From Pomacea canaliculata (lineage: Eukaryota; Mollusca; Gastropoda; Architaenioglossa; Ampullariidae), in contig NC_037592.1 of the NCBI RefSeq assembly GCF_003073045.1, forward strand, positions 10,134,007-10,198,006: a stretch of DNA of 64,000 bases. The letters run 5' to 3'. Shown here piece by piece: positions 46,506 to 58,336 of this stretch. How positions within the stretch are numbered: position 1 is the first letter of the stretch; every line of letters begins with the position of its first letter. The translations under genes and the position numbers were made by a program. The notes beneath the pieces are model-generated. The model had not been told where the DNA came from, searched no databases, and worked only from the letters and a program-made list of their open reading frames with translations.

Positions 46506-48608
46506 AAATTCACCTAGAATTTTAACAGGGAACAAATTCAAGGATCATATTGTAGAGCAATAAACCAGTTGGGGAGTGAAGCGGACAGGGATCTATATTG
46601 AAGATAATTTTATAATAAAAAAAAAACTTGTGGAAAAAGTTATTCCCTTATTCTCCTTGTCCATATATTGAAAGGCAGTCAATCATGCTGTTGGTGGGTA
46701 ATGAGCTGAGGGGTGGGGTTATCTGTTAATGTGTCCAGTCATGCTTACTGATTGCTGTTGGCGAGTAATGGCTGTCTCTCCCACAACACACTCTCTCTAA
46801 TATAAAACAAACTTTTAAAAAATGCTTTTGCCAACATTTTATTTTTGCTGTCTGGCACAAAACCCATCCTTTAAGAAAATCATTTCTAGTCCAGATTTTT
46901 ACAATAGTTAACTTTTTCAGGAGTATTTTACTAGGATTTTGAAGACTTGTGACCTGAGAGAATAACAGAACACATATGGAGCTCCAGTTTTCTATGTCAT
47001 AAACTGAGTACAATTATTAATATGAAAATTGCAAAGACTTTGTTCATAATATAGCACCACTTGAACATTGTGACAAGTTCTTATTTCTGGTGTACATTTT
47101 CACAAATTAAATAAGAAAGCAGAAACAGTTGTATGCAATACTTTGTTGTAATATGACCAGCCATAGAAGTGAAGTGTTTAAAATGTATAATTTTTAACTT
47201 TTTCACAAAAAGTAGGTACTTGATATATGCAAATTGATAGCCTGACCTTTCTCAACTCAAGTGTGTGTGTGGGGGGGTGGGACCTACTAATAAACATATA
47301 AACAGATTTACTGTAACAATAGTACACAGAGGGTGTACACAACAAAATATTCCATAATTTAATCCAGTCACCGAGGACTGTGGCCACTAGTTATCTGCTT
47401 TGAACTGAAACCAAAAGCCAGTATGGATTATTTTGTTCAATTTTTTTTTTCACAGAAAACCCTAATTTATTCAGCTGTCTAAGCCAATTTCAAGTCAGTC
47501 TCCTTGAAATGAATTCTGGACCAAAAAATCAAAGGTGAAAGAGAAGTACTAAGGTTGTTTAGTGTCACCGACTGCTGTTGCATCTGTGGGCACTCACCAA
47601 AGGTCACATCAATTAATTTTAGAATTAAAAAACAAAACAGAAGCCCACCAAAAGCAAAAAGAAGGTGAAGGAGATTATGTGCCCTTGTCACAGACACTAC
47701 AGTATGTGAAAAAAAAGAACCAACAAAAAATTATAAGGTTAAAGCATGATTTGTTTTTGTCCCCCTTTTAATGTTAGTTCACAAGAGACCAGTTGCTTTC
47801 GGTGTACCTGTGGGTAAAATATATGATGAACAAAAGTTAATTTAACACTTATAGATTAAAAGAATCATTTTTATCTCTTTAAGTGTAATACTATCACAGC
47901 AAGAAGCAAAAGTAAGCATGTTACGAACATGTTACCAGATAGAAGCCATTGTACTGTAACTGTGTATGTGGAAATGGTGGCAAATGTTGCCAGTTTGATA
48001 AAAGCAAACACCTTTGCTGAATCAAGGATGTGGTATGCAAGAACGCAATGCTATGGTGGGGACAGACAACCCGAACTGCATGAAATAAATTTATGGCAGT
48101 GTCGAGAAAGATTGTAACAAACTTCAGGCTCTAAACTAAACGATGATACTTTTCTACTTATCTTCCTCTGCAGAATCACAATATTCTGTTCTTGTTTCCT
48201 CTTTGTACTTTCTATATTTGTCTTATACTCGTCATCAGTACTCTTGTTCATTCTTCCATCTCTCGTATGCTGTCCATGTCTCATTCTTGTTTTAAGCGCT
48301 AAGAGCATGCACTATAAAAATCTTTCATTTAATTCATTATTAATATTACAAATCTACTGAGATTAGGAACTCAGTTGACAGAAACAATTAAGACATTTCC
48401 TTAGTTTTCAACAAAGTATTATGTGTTCTTTAATTTTGAAATCATGAAAAATAAAAGTAAATGCTCAGAGGCATTAAAGTAACGCAATTAAAGAACAATA
48501 ATGAGAAAGAACTTTCATTACTTGCATCAGATCCCTGCTATAAATACCACTCCCAAATTCAGACAGGAGTTTGTCTTGTCCCCATACAGGAAAAGGTAAT
48601 AGGTTTAA
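46506..48608. other. Intergenic AT-rich stretch downstream of BDP1
   Basis: No gene was recognised. It presumably includes the BDP1 3'UTR just below 48609, where ATTAAA-type hexamers occur on the minus strand (48603, 48427), though the cleavage site cannot be set. Confidence 0.4.
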
Positions 48609-49920
48609 TCATGTAATCTCTTCCTGGGAAAATTCTGTACACGTCCTCTGCCAAAGAGCTGTTTTCTCTCTGGCATGATTTTCTGGAACATCCTCCTTTC
48701 GTGTCCTGCACACCTCCACTGTCCTTTCCTCTTTATCCACGAACACATAATTGTCTGACTGGACATCAACAGCTACACGCATCTTCACAGTTGGCTCACT
48801 CTTTTTAATCTCTAACGGACTGTCTGTGGAGGGAAGATCACTGCCACACAATTTACTGTCACGACTAGACAGGTGAGATGTGGACACAATAAGGTGTGTT
48901 TTGTCATGCTGATGAATGTCTGTTTTTGCCTCCCTTGCAAAGCCTCCAAGTGAACTGTCACACTTGCATTCATTCACTGTACTTACACAGCCTGCATTTG
49001 TTTGTTCCTTATCCAAAGCTAAGCATAGCCCTAGTTTCAGTTTGGAATCAACTCCTTCTTCTGCCTGTACTTTTGCACCTGCTATGCCCACATGAAGTTT
49101 ATTTTCCATGACTGGATTTTTGCTGCCATCCAAATTAATCTGATCAACAACTGGAGATATTGTGCTTTCACTCTGGAATGCTGCTGCAGCCCCAGCACTT
49201 GTTTTGTGAAGAGCACAGTTATTAGCCACTTGTGTCACAATTCCTGGTAAAGCTTCCATACCCTGCCCATGGACTTGACTTTGTCCTGTCATCAAAGACT
49301 GTTGTAATGTTTCTCTCATGATGTTGTGACTGGGGTCTAGTCCTGCTGCCTGGAGTGACTGAGCCCCAGGGAGAGCAATGTCAGCTGTCTGCCTTGAAAC
49401 CATGTACATCACCACCTCCCCAGTGGCCTGATTCTCCATCATGATCAGGTCCGCCTGCTGCCTCTCCATCATCTGAATAACTTCTGGTGGCAACCCCATG
49501 TTGTACAAGTCTCCTACAGACATAGACTGCTGGTCTGAGTTTTGTGATGGAGTTGGTGCTGTCTGTTCTTGAGTTGTGGTACGAACTGAATTTGGCTGCT
49601 GCTCTAATAGTTCAGCTGAAATCTGCGTCTGAGACGTGCTTTCTGAATGATCCAGAGGATAAAGAGAATCTGTGTAAATATTTGTAACCATCTCTGGCAC
49701 ATGTACATGAGCATCCACAATGATGTTGGCACCTGACAAAGAGGTATGAGCAGAATTACTTTTTGAGCTACAACGAGCAATTTTTGGCACAAATGCCTCT
49801 TCTACAAGTTCTACAGCTGAATCCCGGTCTGAACTAATGCTCATTCTGTCATCCTCATTTGAATGAGTGGTTTTGCCTTGACTCATGTTAACCAGAATAT
49901 CCGCAACTTCATGGGCATGT
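48609..49920 (-). CDS. BDP1: BDP1 last exon
   Basis: The acceptor is a poly-T tract ending CAG before 49920. With GG from the previous exon the first codon is Gly, reading GHAHEVADILVNMSQ, then a 437-residue Ser/Thr/Gln-rich disordered tail to TGA at 48611-48609. A DLIMMENQ stretch near 49450 is the only moderately hydrophobic part. The frame is intact throughout. This tail is poorly conserved between phyla, so its place in BDP1 rests on splice phase and exon order. Confidence 0.88.
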
Positions 49921-52900
49921 CTGAAAAAAAAAAAGAGTAAATGATTTCCTTTGCACATTTATTTTTTTAAAAAATGTTCCAAATTAAATTAAATGCCCCT
50001 AGGGCAGACTTATACCACTGAATAAGTCGGTTTGGATTATTCTTCTGTTTGGTACACAATGCCATAAAAATCTTTAGCATATAACCCTAACAATTCCAAA
50101 TTAAAAGACTTAATTAAAAAGTCCTTTGAAATAATATTACCAAGAGACTTAGAAATCAGTAAAGACATGGTAAAATTACTCATTAAAGTTAAATGTATAG
50201 TGATCTGAAATGTTTATGTTGTCAGTGTGTGCACTGTGCAGTCTTATCTATTGTATCTCACAATCTTTTGTTTCTCAGGCAACAAGAAGTCAACAAGGGG
50301 CAGTGAGTACTGTTCGTCATGTATTCAGATCTCTCCTCCCACACATGACTTCTCTCTGATGTGGCACCTGTTTACATGCCTGAACTACAGCTGGACTATA
50401 TCCTTAACTACTGACTTGAAGTAAAGCAATAGCAACCATTCTCTTGTTTAAATTTTCACTTTTTGAACATTTGTTCACCATGCATTCATAATCTTATGGG
50501 GAATGCAAGCACTTTTAAACAAACCACAAAAACAGCTAGATAACTAAGGCTGCAGTCATGCCATGTGATGCCAATGTGAGGTTACAATACATACCCTGAG
50601 GATGGCTGCACACGGCGGCGTTTTCGCTCATACCCTGAAAAGCCTTCTTCACCCCCAACAGAAGCTGTGAAAGAGAAATGTTTGAGTTACAATTTTTAAT
50701 CCCCCAACAAAGTAATAGTGAGAAATCTTGTGAATCTTTATCAGATATTTTGCAGCATTCATTTGATGGGTTACATGAATGTCACAATAACATTTGTAAT
50801 GTCTACCAGGTAAGTTCATTTACTGCTAATCCAAAACACACTCAAAACTATATGCTTGTGTATTTCATTGAGACAGTCGATTTAAAAAGAATATGCTGGA
50901 ATTTTATAAGAAATGATTTCATTGAAGGAATCAATAAAACAATCAGTGAAATAAAGAATGAGGGCTCATATATCTGCCTATGAAAGGATGTATGGATGTG
51001 CACGGGTTATGTAAATTTGGTGCTACTTGATAAAAAAAATGCTGTTCAAAGAAATGCCTGCCTCTAAAAATGTATTACTGGTATAAAATGCAATTAATAC
51101 CATATAAAAAAAATCTGCACTAAGGAAAAAAAGTGTAGGGTATGGGTAAACAATGAAAATACATTCATAGCAAATAAATTACAATTAATCATAACCAAAC
51201 TGACCTGTCCGTTTGATGCCACTGTGCTTCTTGTTTTCCTTCCTCCCATCTCCATCTTCTTCATCCATCTCTGATTCTCTTTCTTCGTCTTCCCCCTCAT
51301 CTAGCTCTTTTTCCTTCTTTATTCGTTTCTTTTGCTTTTCTTCTTTTGCAGCCTCACATCTTCTGTTCTCCTCTTCATCTTCTGCCTTTGCAGACTCAAA
51401 GGTCTGCATGTTAAAGCTCTGTCTTTCACCTAGAGAGTATAACCATTCCCTATTTTTAAAACCATTCCATTTTACTTCTAGTCATTTTCTACACTAAGTA
51501 TTTTTTTTTTAAGTTTTGATGAGGTACATTCTAAAAATCAAAATAACAAACAAACAGAAATTCTTTACATTCAAAACAAAAACAAGGGGTCTTTGAAGAC
51601 ACAGCAAGATTTCTAATAAGCTTAAAATGCAACTATAAAACTCTGGTCCAAAAGTTAGTTACATTTATAAACAGAACATCATAATTGTTTTATGCACTAT
51701 CTTTGAATTTTTTAAAACACTTAGTAGAAGACATAGATAAAAGTTTACACCATGCCAGCATATTAAAGAGGAAAAAAAACTCACGCAAAGCCTTGTCAAT
51801 AAGAGGCCTATTGTGTCTTTCTTCTTTTTTAAATTTGTTCTGCAAGCAGATTTTGTTTCAAAATTTTCTTTGAAGTAGTATTATTATCTAATAGCAAAAA
51901 TGGTAGTCTGCTTTTTGATCATGTGCAAAATATTTAAAAAGTTACATTCTTTGACAAATGGAAGAAAACAGCACCATCGTTTAATATAATAGAATGAATA
52001 AGATGAGTTTTGGTGTAACGGTTTCTCAAAGTGTTTGTGGATGTCAGTATCATAACGGTATCAAAACAAAACAAAGTCAAAGCAGCTTCCTTTTGCTTGA
52101 AAAATGTGCAATTTATGAATGATGTTACTCAAAAGCTAAAATCAGAGTTCAGATTTGAAATGCATAATTTACACATCTAAGATTAACCTCTAACACAGAT
52201 AATATAAAATAGTAACACCACAAGCTTTTGCAACCATGTCAAAGTCAAATTCCATTGAAACATTTCTTTTAGAATTTCAATATTTTTTGGCAAACCTAAG
52301 TAATGGTGATTCTTGTAGCTAATAAAAAAAAAAAAAAAGTAAAAAGAAAGTTCTAAAGAAAGTTGCACAATTTCCCTTCTACAAATTTAATTTGCAAAAA
52401 CTATGAAATTTATTTAATATGAACACTAAGGTACAGGTACCAGCATAGGTAAAACTTTTAACAGCTCTCTCAATACAAGTCTTTACCTTCAGTTCTTTGC
52501 GAGATCTGCTTGGAAATATGCTGCACATGAGAGAAAAGTCTGTCCCCACCATGCTGAGAGCTTTGAAGAACCGCTGGGTTTCTGTAAAATGTAACTTCAG
52601 ATTTTTAAAAATCTGTGCCAAAATCAAATCTCATAAAAATGAAACACAGAAAATATAGAAAGAGTCCTTAATATCATGTTATCAAAGTTTAACTAAGAAA
52701 TCTGTTTGTTCTTTCTGAAACTCAACAAACAAGAAAATATGAACTGCTTTTCTAAGAGTCAGAAGCTTTTCTTCAGCCATACATTATTTTGCATTTTAGG
52801 AATATCAATGACATAATTAAAATGAATACAAAATACAAAGCCAAAAAAAAAAACCTCAAGCAAAAATTTCAAATTTTTCATCCTATACCTCTAAACACCA

Positions 52901-55900
52901 TACAATGTGTATAATGTAACATGCAGCATTAAAAAAAAATACCATTTTTTGACCAAAGTTTCGGCCTTTTATAGTCTCGAAAACTGCTGCAGTTAATAAA
53001 CTGGTCATCTTCTTCTTCTACCAGATCCCCACTTGACATTGAGGGTTCTGTAGCTGGGTTGTTTACAATCAGGCTGTCACAATGACAAGAGAACTGTTAA
53101 TGTTGACAGTAGTGATGGTGACAGTAACATTGCTTATATGTGCTTGAAAAAGTGCATCATCTTGACAAAGTAAAACACTTTGAGGATTATATAGTTTGCA
53201 TTTTAATTATTGTTCCTACTGTCATTCATCAACAACACCTGGGGATCAATAAAGTTGTACTGTATTGTATTATACACCATACACTCTTTGGCATATGAAA
53301 ATATTTTTGTGTACCTGTCTGTGTTGAGGATGATATTGCCATCTGGTCCAATTTTTACTTGTGGGACTGGCAAAGAAGCACTCTGATTGGATGATTCTCC
53401 ATCAACAACATCAGAATTTGGTGTTTCTACATTACTGGTTATTGCTGAAGGTTTAGATCTTGGTTCTTTTTTCCTGTTGCCACAACAAAGAAGTAGCAGT
53501 TATAACCCAAACACAAAAATCTCAGAGGACTTGTTTAATAGCCAAAACTTAATAATATACTCCAGTCTGTTGAATACAGTTTACACACACACATATATGC
53601 AAAGTTAACTGTCCATTTAATAATCACTTAGTAAATTGTACGTAAAATGACAGCTAAGACAAAGTTAATGCAAGAATTATTTTGAAAGGGAAAAGAATAT
53701 TTCAGATAAAACCTTATATCCTTAATACATGATCAATGCATTTGAATATTAGGACATTTATCTAATATATTTTAAATAAAATATAACTTTGTTTTATAGG
53801 TTCATTTGTTAGGAATCCATCCACCTGGCTTCAAGCCATCCATACTCACTTCATGGGATTCCTACTTGGGTTCCAGAATATCAGGTCACTCATTTTCATT
53901 GTTGTCCTATCAGGAGGTGTATCAGAGTGGTGAATCGACGACAGTTTACTGTTGTCGATTTTAGTAGCATTTGTTTACGGATGTGCTTTTTTTGGCCGTC
54001 CTTGTCTTGCAGAGAAGACAGCATGAGAAAAACTCAAGCCAACCTTCACTGTATTGGTGACAGGCGCTAACAGCGCTAACGTTTAGTGTTTAAAGGTGCT
54101 GTCAAATAACTGTTCTGACAGGTTTGTGATATTTATACTGTCACATTTGTTTGCTATAAAGGGATGATAAAGCAACACTGAGGCTGTTAAGACAGGGTAT
54201 GTTAAACTTGCTCAGGACACATGACATCTTTTACTGCAGTAAGAATGGATGCTGTCACTGCAAAAGATGGCTTGCTGTATGCCAGGTATGGATGAGATTG
54301 TCACAGATGGATTTAGTAGATCATGTTGAATAGTGCTGGGAGTTATTCTTGCTAGGTTTTGATCTTACCCTCTCTGAAACCTTTCTCTTCTCTTCTTTTC
54401 TCCCAGTTGAAGGGCCACCAGCCATTGATTCTTGAGTTGCCTCTCCATCCTGCTCCAGACTACTCTGGCTGGCACTAGCAGCATCATTGCCATCAGACTC
54501 AATGTCACTTCCCACTGGTTTTGTGTCAGAAACATGCATATCCACTTTGTCTGCACTTTCTGCCTACAATGCTGATCCTTTGGCTGGACCCTACATGCAA
54601 AAGTTTTCAGATAAATGGTTAACAATCAAAATTCCATTTAGTGTCATGTCACTCTTCCCTCTTCTTGAATCACAACATAAAAGAACATATAAGACTTTAA
54701 ACACAAGCAAATATGAACATATAAAACATCCAGTACATTTTAACAAATGTTCACAATTCCAGATGATACAAAAATCTTTCTCCAAACTCTCTTCTTATCA
54801 CTCACAATAAGCAAGCCAATATAAAAAGAAAGAAAAAAGTTGATCCTTTAAAACCTCTATATAAAGCCAGGTGAAAAAAAAAATTGTCATAGCTCATGAT
54901 GTAATTACCCTTCTTTGTTTAATGACCTGGCAGGATGCCAGTCTTCACCTGCAGCATCTGTATTTTCAAGTTCTTTTGTCTTAAGCTTTGACCTGGGGCT
55001 TGATTAGAATCACTTGCATTGCCTTCAACATCCAACTTCTGAGTCGGTTCTGCAAATCTGCAATACATATTCAAATGTCAGTTTGGAAGAACACAAATAC
55101 ACTTTTTTTCTTTTCAGGGACCAGTCTATGTCAGATCTAAACTGATGTTACATGCTGTTATAAATAAGAACAAAAGATTAGAAAGAATATTTTTGAGCTG
55201 AGTATACCAGTGTATTCCCAAGGTGGGAATCTGGAAAATCTTTGTACTGACAAGCATTTAGAGGTCAACTGCTGTTGTTTGTGAGGCATATACCATTGTA
55301 ACCTCTAAATCATACCAACTCATCCTTTATGTATTATTATTATCATCATTATTATCCAGATATAAATGACTAAAATCATGATTATGAGTGATTTATGCAA
55401 ATATCTGTGTTGACTTTAAGGGTGTACTCCCTGATTTGAGCCCAGTAAAATCAAAATTTATTATTAGCTTTAGAAGTTGTTCTGCTTTCAATAATTGTTA
55501 TTTTTATAATTCCTCTAGCGATGGATGAACAAAAATAGTGATTATGAGTGGTGCGATGAAAATTTTGTTAACTTTAAGGATGTATTTGCTCATTCGTGTC
55601 TAGTTAAAAAACATTCTACTATTAGCTTTCTTCTGCTTTAAATACTTTTCTTTTATGATTCCTATTTTGTTAAAACTCCTCCACCTATGATATGACACTG
55701 ACACTTAAAATAAATTATCATCAGCACCACCATTACTTTGCTACACTGTGTAAGCGTGTAAGTGCATGTGTGTGCAAAAACAGATCCCGCTGAAATGAGG
55801 CTCATAATTCAATAATGATATATTACAAAGAATTTCTGTGGTACACCTGCTCCTACATAAAACAAGTGATAAAGACTTAACTTTATAGATGACAATTTAA

Positions 55901-56564
55901 AAAAATACAAAATTTACCTTCTAGCAGTTTTGCTGACATCAACAAGATTGGGCCTGGGTTTGAACTTTGTACCACGCATGTGAGGTAAACGTATTCCTGG
56001 CAACACTGAAGGCTTAGGTCTGAAAGAAGTTTTGGCTGGGGAGATGGATGACCATCGGTGCTCTCCCCTGGCTGGCCCTTTGGCTGCTTGTCTAATGACT
56101 CTTCAGAAGTGTTTCTAGTTACCTCACAGCAATCAGATTTCTTTGCTTCAACACAAGGTACTTTCTTGGGGGAGCGAGAGATGGTACCAGCTGGCACACA
56201 TTCAGCGTGACTGGTTGTCAAAGAGCTTCCAGCATTTGAAATCTTAGTAAAAACAATATTCGCCACTGTTATTCTCAGCCTCATTAATTTCCAGTGATGC
56301 TGAATTCTCTGGAGCCTCATGATCTGATTCCTTGTTGTCTGATCTCACTGGCACTGTCTTCTCTACTGTCCTGGCATTTATTTCCTTCAGCTGTGTAAAA
56401 GTCCTTTGTATATTTTCCTGAACATCAGAGCCTGAACATGACTCTGAAGCTGAATGATTTGTTTCTTTGGATGAAGTGGCAGAATCTTCACTTCCTGTCT
56501 GAGAACGTGCAAGTCGTGGCCCGAGGTTAGGCTTTACCTGCAGTCTAGCACGTCTTGTTGTCAT
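48609..56564 (-). CDS. BDP1: BDP1, SANT-domain subunit of TFIIIB (whole coding span, 11 coding exons)
   Basis: BDP1 binds the BRF1-TBP complex and opens promoters of tRNA, 5S and U6 genes for RNA polymerase III in the nucleus. The N-terminus (MTTRRARLQVKPNLGPRLAR) has the RRARL.VKPN signature, and later RPKPSVLPG and KFKPRPNLVD echo the family's R.KP.PN motifs. Conserved blocks follow in order: SDTPPDRTTMKMSDLIFWNP, VPQVKIGPDGNIIL, SSFRDYKRPKLWSKN, the SANT core SMVGTDFSLMCSIFPSRSRK, and NKFKKEERHNRPLIDKAL. An acidic/basic helix and a 437-residue Ser/Thr-rich tail end it. The total is about 1060 residues, shorter than the repeat-expanded vertebrate protein. All junctions are GT-AG, and most phases agree. 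Single-base frameshifts sit in the coding exons at 55918-56564, 54909-55057 and 53850-54000, and the 54.4-54.6 kb junction is unresolved. The exons otherwise look conserved, so assembly indels are the likelier cause. Confidence 0.93.
50595..50664 (-). CDS. BDP1: BDP1 exon, basic Tyr-Glu-Arg-Lys segment
   Basis: The 70-bp exon between CACAG and GTATGT reads ASVGGEEGFSGYERKRRRVQ, a basic nuclear-localisation-like patch. Phase 1 in and phase 2 out, both agreeing with neighbours. Confidence 0.85.
51205..51429 (-). CDS. BDP1: BDP1 exon, charged helix after the SANT domain
   Basis: The exon begins ERQSFNMQTFESAKAEDEEE, continuing the conserved residues right after the SANT extension, then runs of Glu and Lys (KEEKQKKRIKKEKELDEGE) predicted to form a long charged helix. 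Donor is CAG then GTCAGT; phases agree (1 in, 1 out). Confidence 0.9.
51785..51839 (-). CDS. BDP1: BDP1 microexon, SANT domain C-terminal extension
   Basis: The 55-bp exon encodes NKFKKEERHNRPLIDKAL, the conserved continuation of the SANT domain (family pattern NKFKREE....ID.A). Acceptor CTTGCAG and donor GTGAGT are strong. Phase 0 in and 1 out. Confidence 0.95.
52487..52581 (-). CDS. BDP1: BDP1 exon, SANT domain core
   Basis: It encodes TQRFFKALSMVGTDFSLM, then CSIFPSRSRKELK, the most conserved part of BDP1 (family pattern F..A...VGTDFS.I...FP.R.R.E.K), which contacts DNA and TBP-BRF1. Acceptor TTTTACAG and donor GTAAAG. Confidence 0.97.
52943..53073 (-). CDS. BDP1: BDP1 exon, start of SANT domain
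   Basis: It reads SLIVNNPATEPSMSSGDLVE, then an acidic stretch and SSFRDYKRPKLWSKN, matching the family pattern SSFR......WS..ET. The next exon starts by completing the Glu codon. The donor follows a poly-A on the plus strand. Confidence 0.95.
53237..53274. mobile_element. LINE/SINE 3'-end remnant in a BDP1 intron
   Basis: CCTGGGGATCAATAAAGTTG followed by TACTGTATTGTATTA matches the common 3' terminus of non-LTR elements that end in GGGATCAATAAAGT plus short tandem repeats. Only the tail is recognisable. Confidence 0.5.
53315..53473 (-). CDS. BDP1: BDP1 exon, VKIGPDGNIIL block
   Basis: It encodes KKEPRSKPSAI, a Ser/Asn-rich linker, then PVPQVKIGPDGNIILNTD, matching the conserved VP.VK...DG.IILDEESL block that precedes the SANT region. 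Phase 2 in and 2 out, both fitting neighbours. Confidence 0.93.
53850..54000 (-). CDS. BDP1: BDP1 exon, PPDR..MKMSDLI block, with a frameshift
   Basis: Beginning DGQKKHIRKQMLLKS and ending SDTPPDRTTMKMSDLIFWNP plus NPMK, this covers the conserved basic helix and PPDRS.MTMRD motif. The two halves lie in frames one base apart; the missing base lies near RRF/HHS (about 53930-53940). Allowing one base makes both splice phases agree. Confidence 0.85.
54369..54563 (-). CDS. BDP1: BDP1 exon, acidic Ser-rich linker (left phase unresolved)
   Basis: It encodes AESADKVDMHVSDTKPV, an Asp/Ser/Gln-rich linker and EEKRKVSER before a GTAAGA donor, phase 0. The acceptor used here is CATTGTAG; an alternative lies at 54590 (GCATGTAG). 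Neither agrees in phase with the upstream exon unless another single-base indel is present. Confidence 0.7.
54909..55057 (-). CDS. BDP1: BDP1 exon, with a frameshift in a C run
   Basis: It starts FAEPTQKLDVEGN and, one base out of frame, continues RSKLKTKELENTDAAGEDWH. The shift falls at the CCCC run (plus strand 54995-54998); one further C restores a single frame and a consistent exit phase. Acceptor TATTGCAG, donor GTAATT. Confidence 0.78.
55357..55690. repeat. Ancient tandem duplication of about 160 bp in a BDP1 intron
   Basis: Copy 1 (about 55357-55516) and copy 2 (about 55517-55690) share GTGATTATGAGTG/ATGATTATGAGTG, TTAACTTTAAGGRTGTA, TATTAGCTTT, TTCTGCTTT and TTATAATTCCT in the same order. 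Divergence is considerable, so the duplication is old. Confidence 0.6.
55918..56564 (-). CDS. BDP1: BDP1 first coding exon (two compensating frameshifts)
   Basis: The exon opens at an acceptor before 56619 (TTTTAAAG) and the ATG at 56564 lies in a strong context (CACCATGAC). It encodes MTTRRARLQVKPNLGPRLAR, an acidic Ser-rich region, then in a shifted frame KISNAGSSLTTSHAEC, and finally, back in the first frame, KTSFRPKPSVLPG and KFKPRPNLVDVSKTARR. The first shift falls at the T5 run near 56249-56253 (one extra base), the second at the A4/C4 runs 56030-56041 (one missing base). Net length is therefore in phase with the donor at 55917. Confidence 0.88.
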
Positions 56565-56619
56565 GGTGATTTACTACACAGCTTTACCAGCATCAAAGTC
56601 TCAGCACAATTGTTTAAAG

Positions 56620-57482
56620 CTTTAAAAGAAAAAAAAACAACTTTAAATGTGGTGACAGTATTATATGTGGGAAAAAAATTGCAATATTTGCAAGCAAATT
56701 CTAGTTGACATTTTATAAAACAATTTTATAGTATCCAATAAAATATTGTGCTCTAATATAGACAGTCTAATCCATATGGATTTCCCAAAAAGTGAAAGGG
56801 AAATTATGAAAGTATGGCCATCTATTGCATCAGATATACATGACTATTACATCTTATCAATAAGGCAAATAAATGACCTAAACTACAGTAGAACTAAGCC
56901 TTAATTGTACAACCACATTAGCCAGCTGTAACAAACAACAGTACATGAAGCTTATACATGAAAATATTTTTTTTTAAATACCAATACTACCTTCCATTGA
57001 TAATCTTTAGCGTTTTTTTTTTTTAAAGGCAGCACATTAGCATTAAAGTTAAAAACGACTGGTAAAAATACTAACTAACAAAGTTAAAGAAAACTGTGAA
57101 TCTAGTTGTATTCTAGTACAAAAATTACATGGATTTGTGAATGGGCTTTTGTACACAGCAATCTGGATCCAAATTTGACCGAATGTGACGAAATTAACAT
57201 ATCAACCACGCTCTTATCAATACTGCTACTCCCTTAGACCATCATTTATCATAACTATGAACAATGGAACGTCAATCAAAACATGAGCATTAGCTTTTAC
57301 TAATCATACTATGGGAGTATCAGGAGTATCATGGGCACCACATGGAATTTGTGTCGTGTTGCTGTCAAATAATAGCCCATTCCAGACTGGAGAGAAAGTC
57401 ATAAAGATTTACATGCTTTGTTGTAGGCCTTCGTTTTGCAATAGATCAAAATCTTACAAGCTAATGCCTCTATATTATTTAC
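56620..57482 (-). other. BDP1 5'UTR intron (inferred)
   Basis: Bounded by a GTAAAT donor at 57482 and a TTTTAAAG acceptor at 56620. AT-rich, nothing else recognised. Confidence 0.4.
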
Positions 57483-57590
57483 CTGCTATCTTTCCCAAGA
57501 CATTTCTTGTAAATTTGATACAACGATCGTAAAACAGAATTTCACTCGTTCATATGGGAAACATCGACGCCATCTTGAACTAAGGTGAAG
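57483..57590 (-). promoter_or_regulatory. BDP1: BDP1 5'UTR exon and promoter region with a YY1-like AAGATGGC motif
   Basis: AAGATGGC at 57576-57569 (minus) matches the core of the YY1 motif that marks start sites of many animal housekeeping genes. The ATG inside it opens a short upstream frame (ATG GCG TCG ATG TTT CCC ATA TGA). A donor (GATAGCAG then GTAAAT) ends the segment at 57483. CpG dinucleotides are locally more frequent than in the flanks. The start site itself cannot be placed. Confidence 0.45.
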
Positions 57591-58336
57591 GCCGAAAGTA
57601 CTCCCCACGCACTCTGAGTTATCCGAAAATATTTGTCTCTTTGTCATTCTCACTACATTTTATTTTTTATTTATTTTTTTGTTTTCTTTATATCCTTTAG
57701 GGTAGGGGAAAAATAACTCCACAAAATATATAATTAAGTCACAGAGATTTATAGACGTCTTTGTAAAACCATGGACGTGTAATCAAGTTCGTGGTAAAAC
57801 CTATTCGAATTTCCGCGTAGAGAGTGCTTGCTTTGAGGGGCCAAAGACTGGAAAAGAGCGTTACGGGTTGTTTAACCACATATTTTTAATATAGCCAAAT
57901 ACAAATCACCTATATGTCTTCGGTGAGGTTCGGAGCAGAATGTAATATTGTACATATTTTTCATATCAATCGAATATACTGGAATATCTATCATCACACC
58001 AGTGTGCTTTACGTTAGTGATTTATTTAAATCTTAGTGTCATAAAACTGAAAAATCAGTGTATATTTACGTATATCATGAAGTAAAACAAAATTAGTGCG
58101 CGTTTATTTTACAGAATTAAACCACTACGAGTTCGCAAGTCCTTGCGTTGGATATGTCCGTGTTATAAGAAATACAAAACTAAGGTTAGAAAATGATGAA
58201 ATAGTAAACAAACTAGAATATAGCATTCAAGAAGAAGATAAAACCAACAATTAGAAACTAAATAAAAGCCCTCACCATACAGCGCGCCGGATGCGTTTGG
58301 CTATTTTACATTTAGATGCCACGATGTCATCACCAA
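57591..58336. other. Intergenic stretch between BDP1 and the tRNA gene
   Basis: AT-rich sequence with nothing recognised apart from the tRNA gene flank; no TATA-like element could be singled out with confidence. Confidence 0.4.

Noticed and set aside
54365-54625. Alternative minus-strand frame through the 54.4-54.6 kb BDP1 exon
   Set aside because: It is Met/Trp/Leu-rich, unlike the acidic Ser-rich BDP1 linker in the other frame, which also fits the downstream splice phase.
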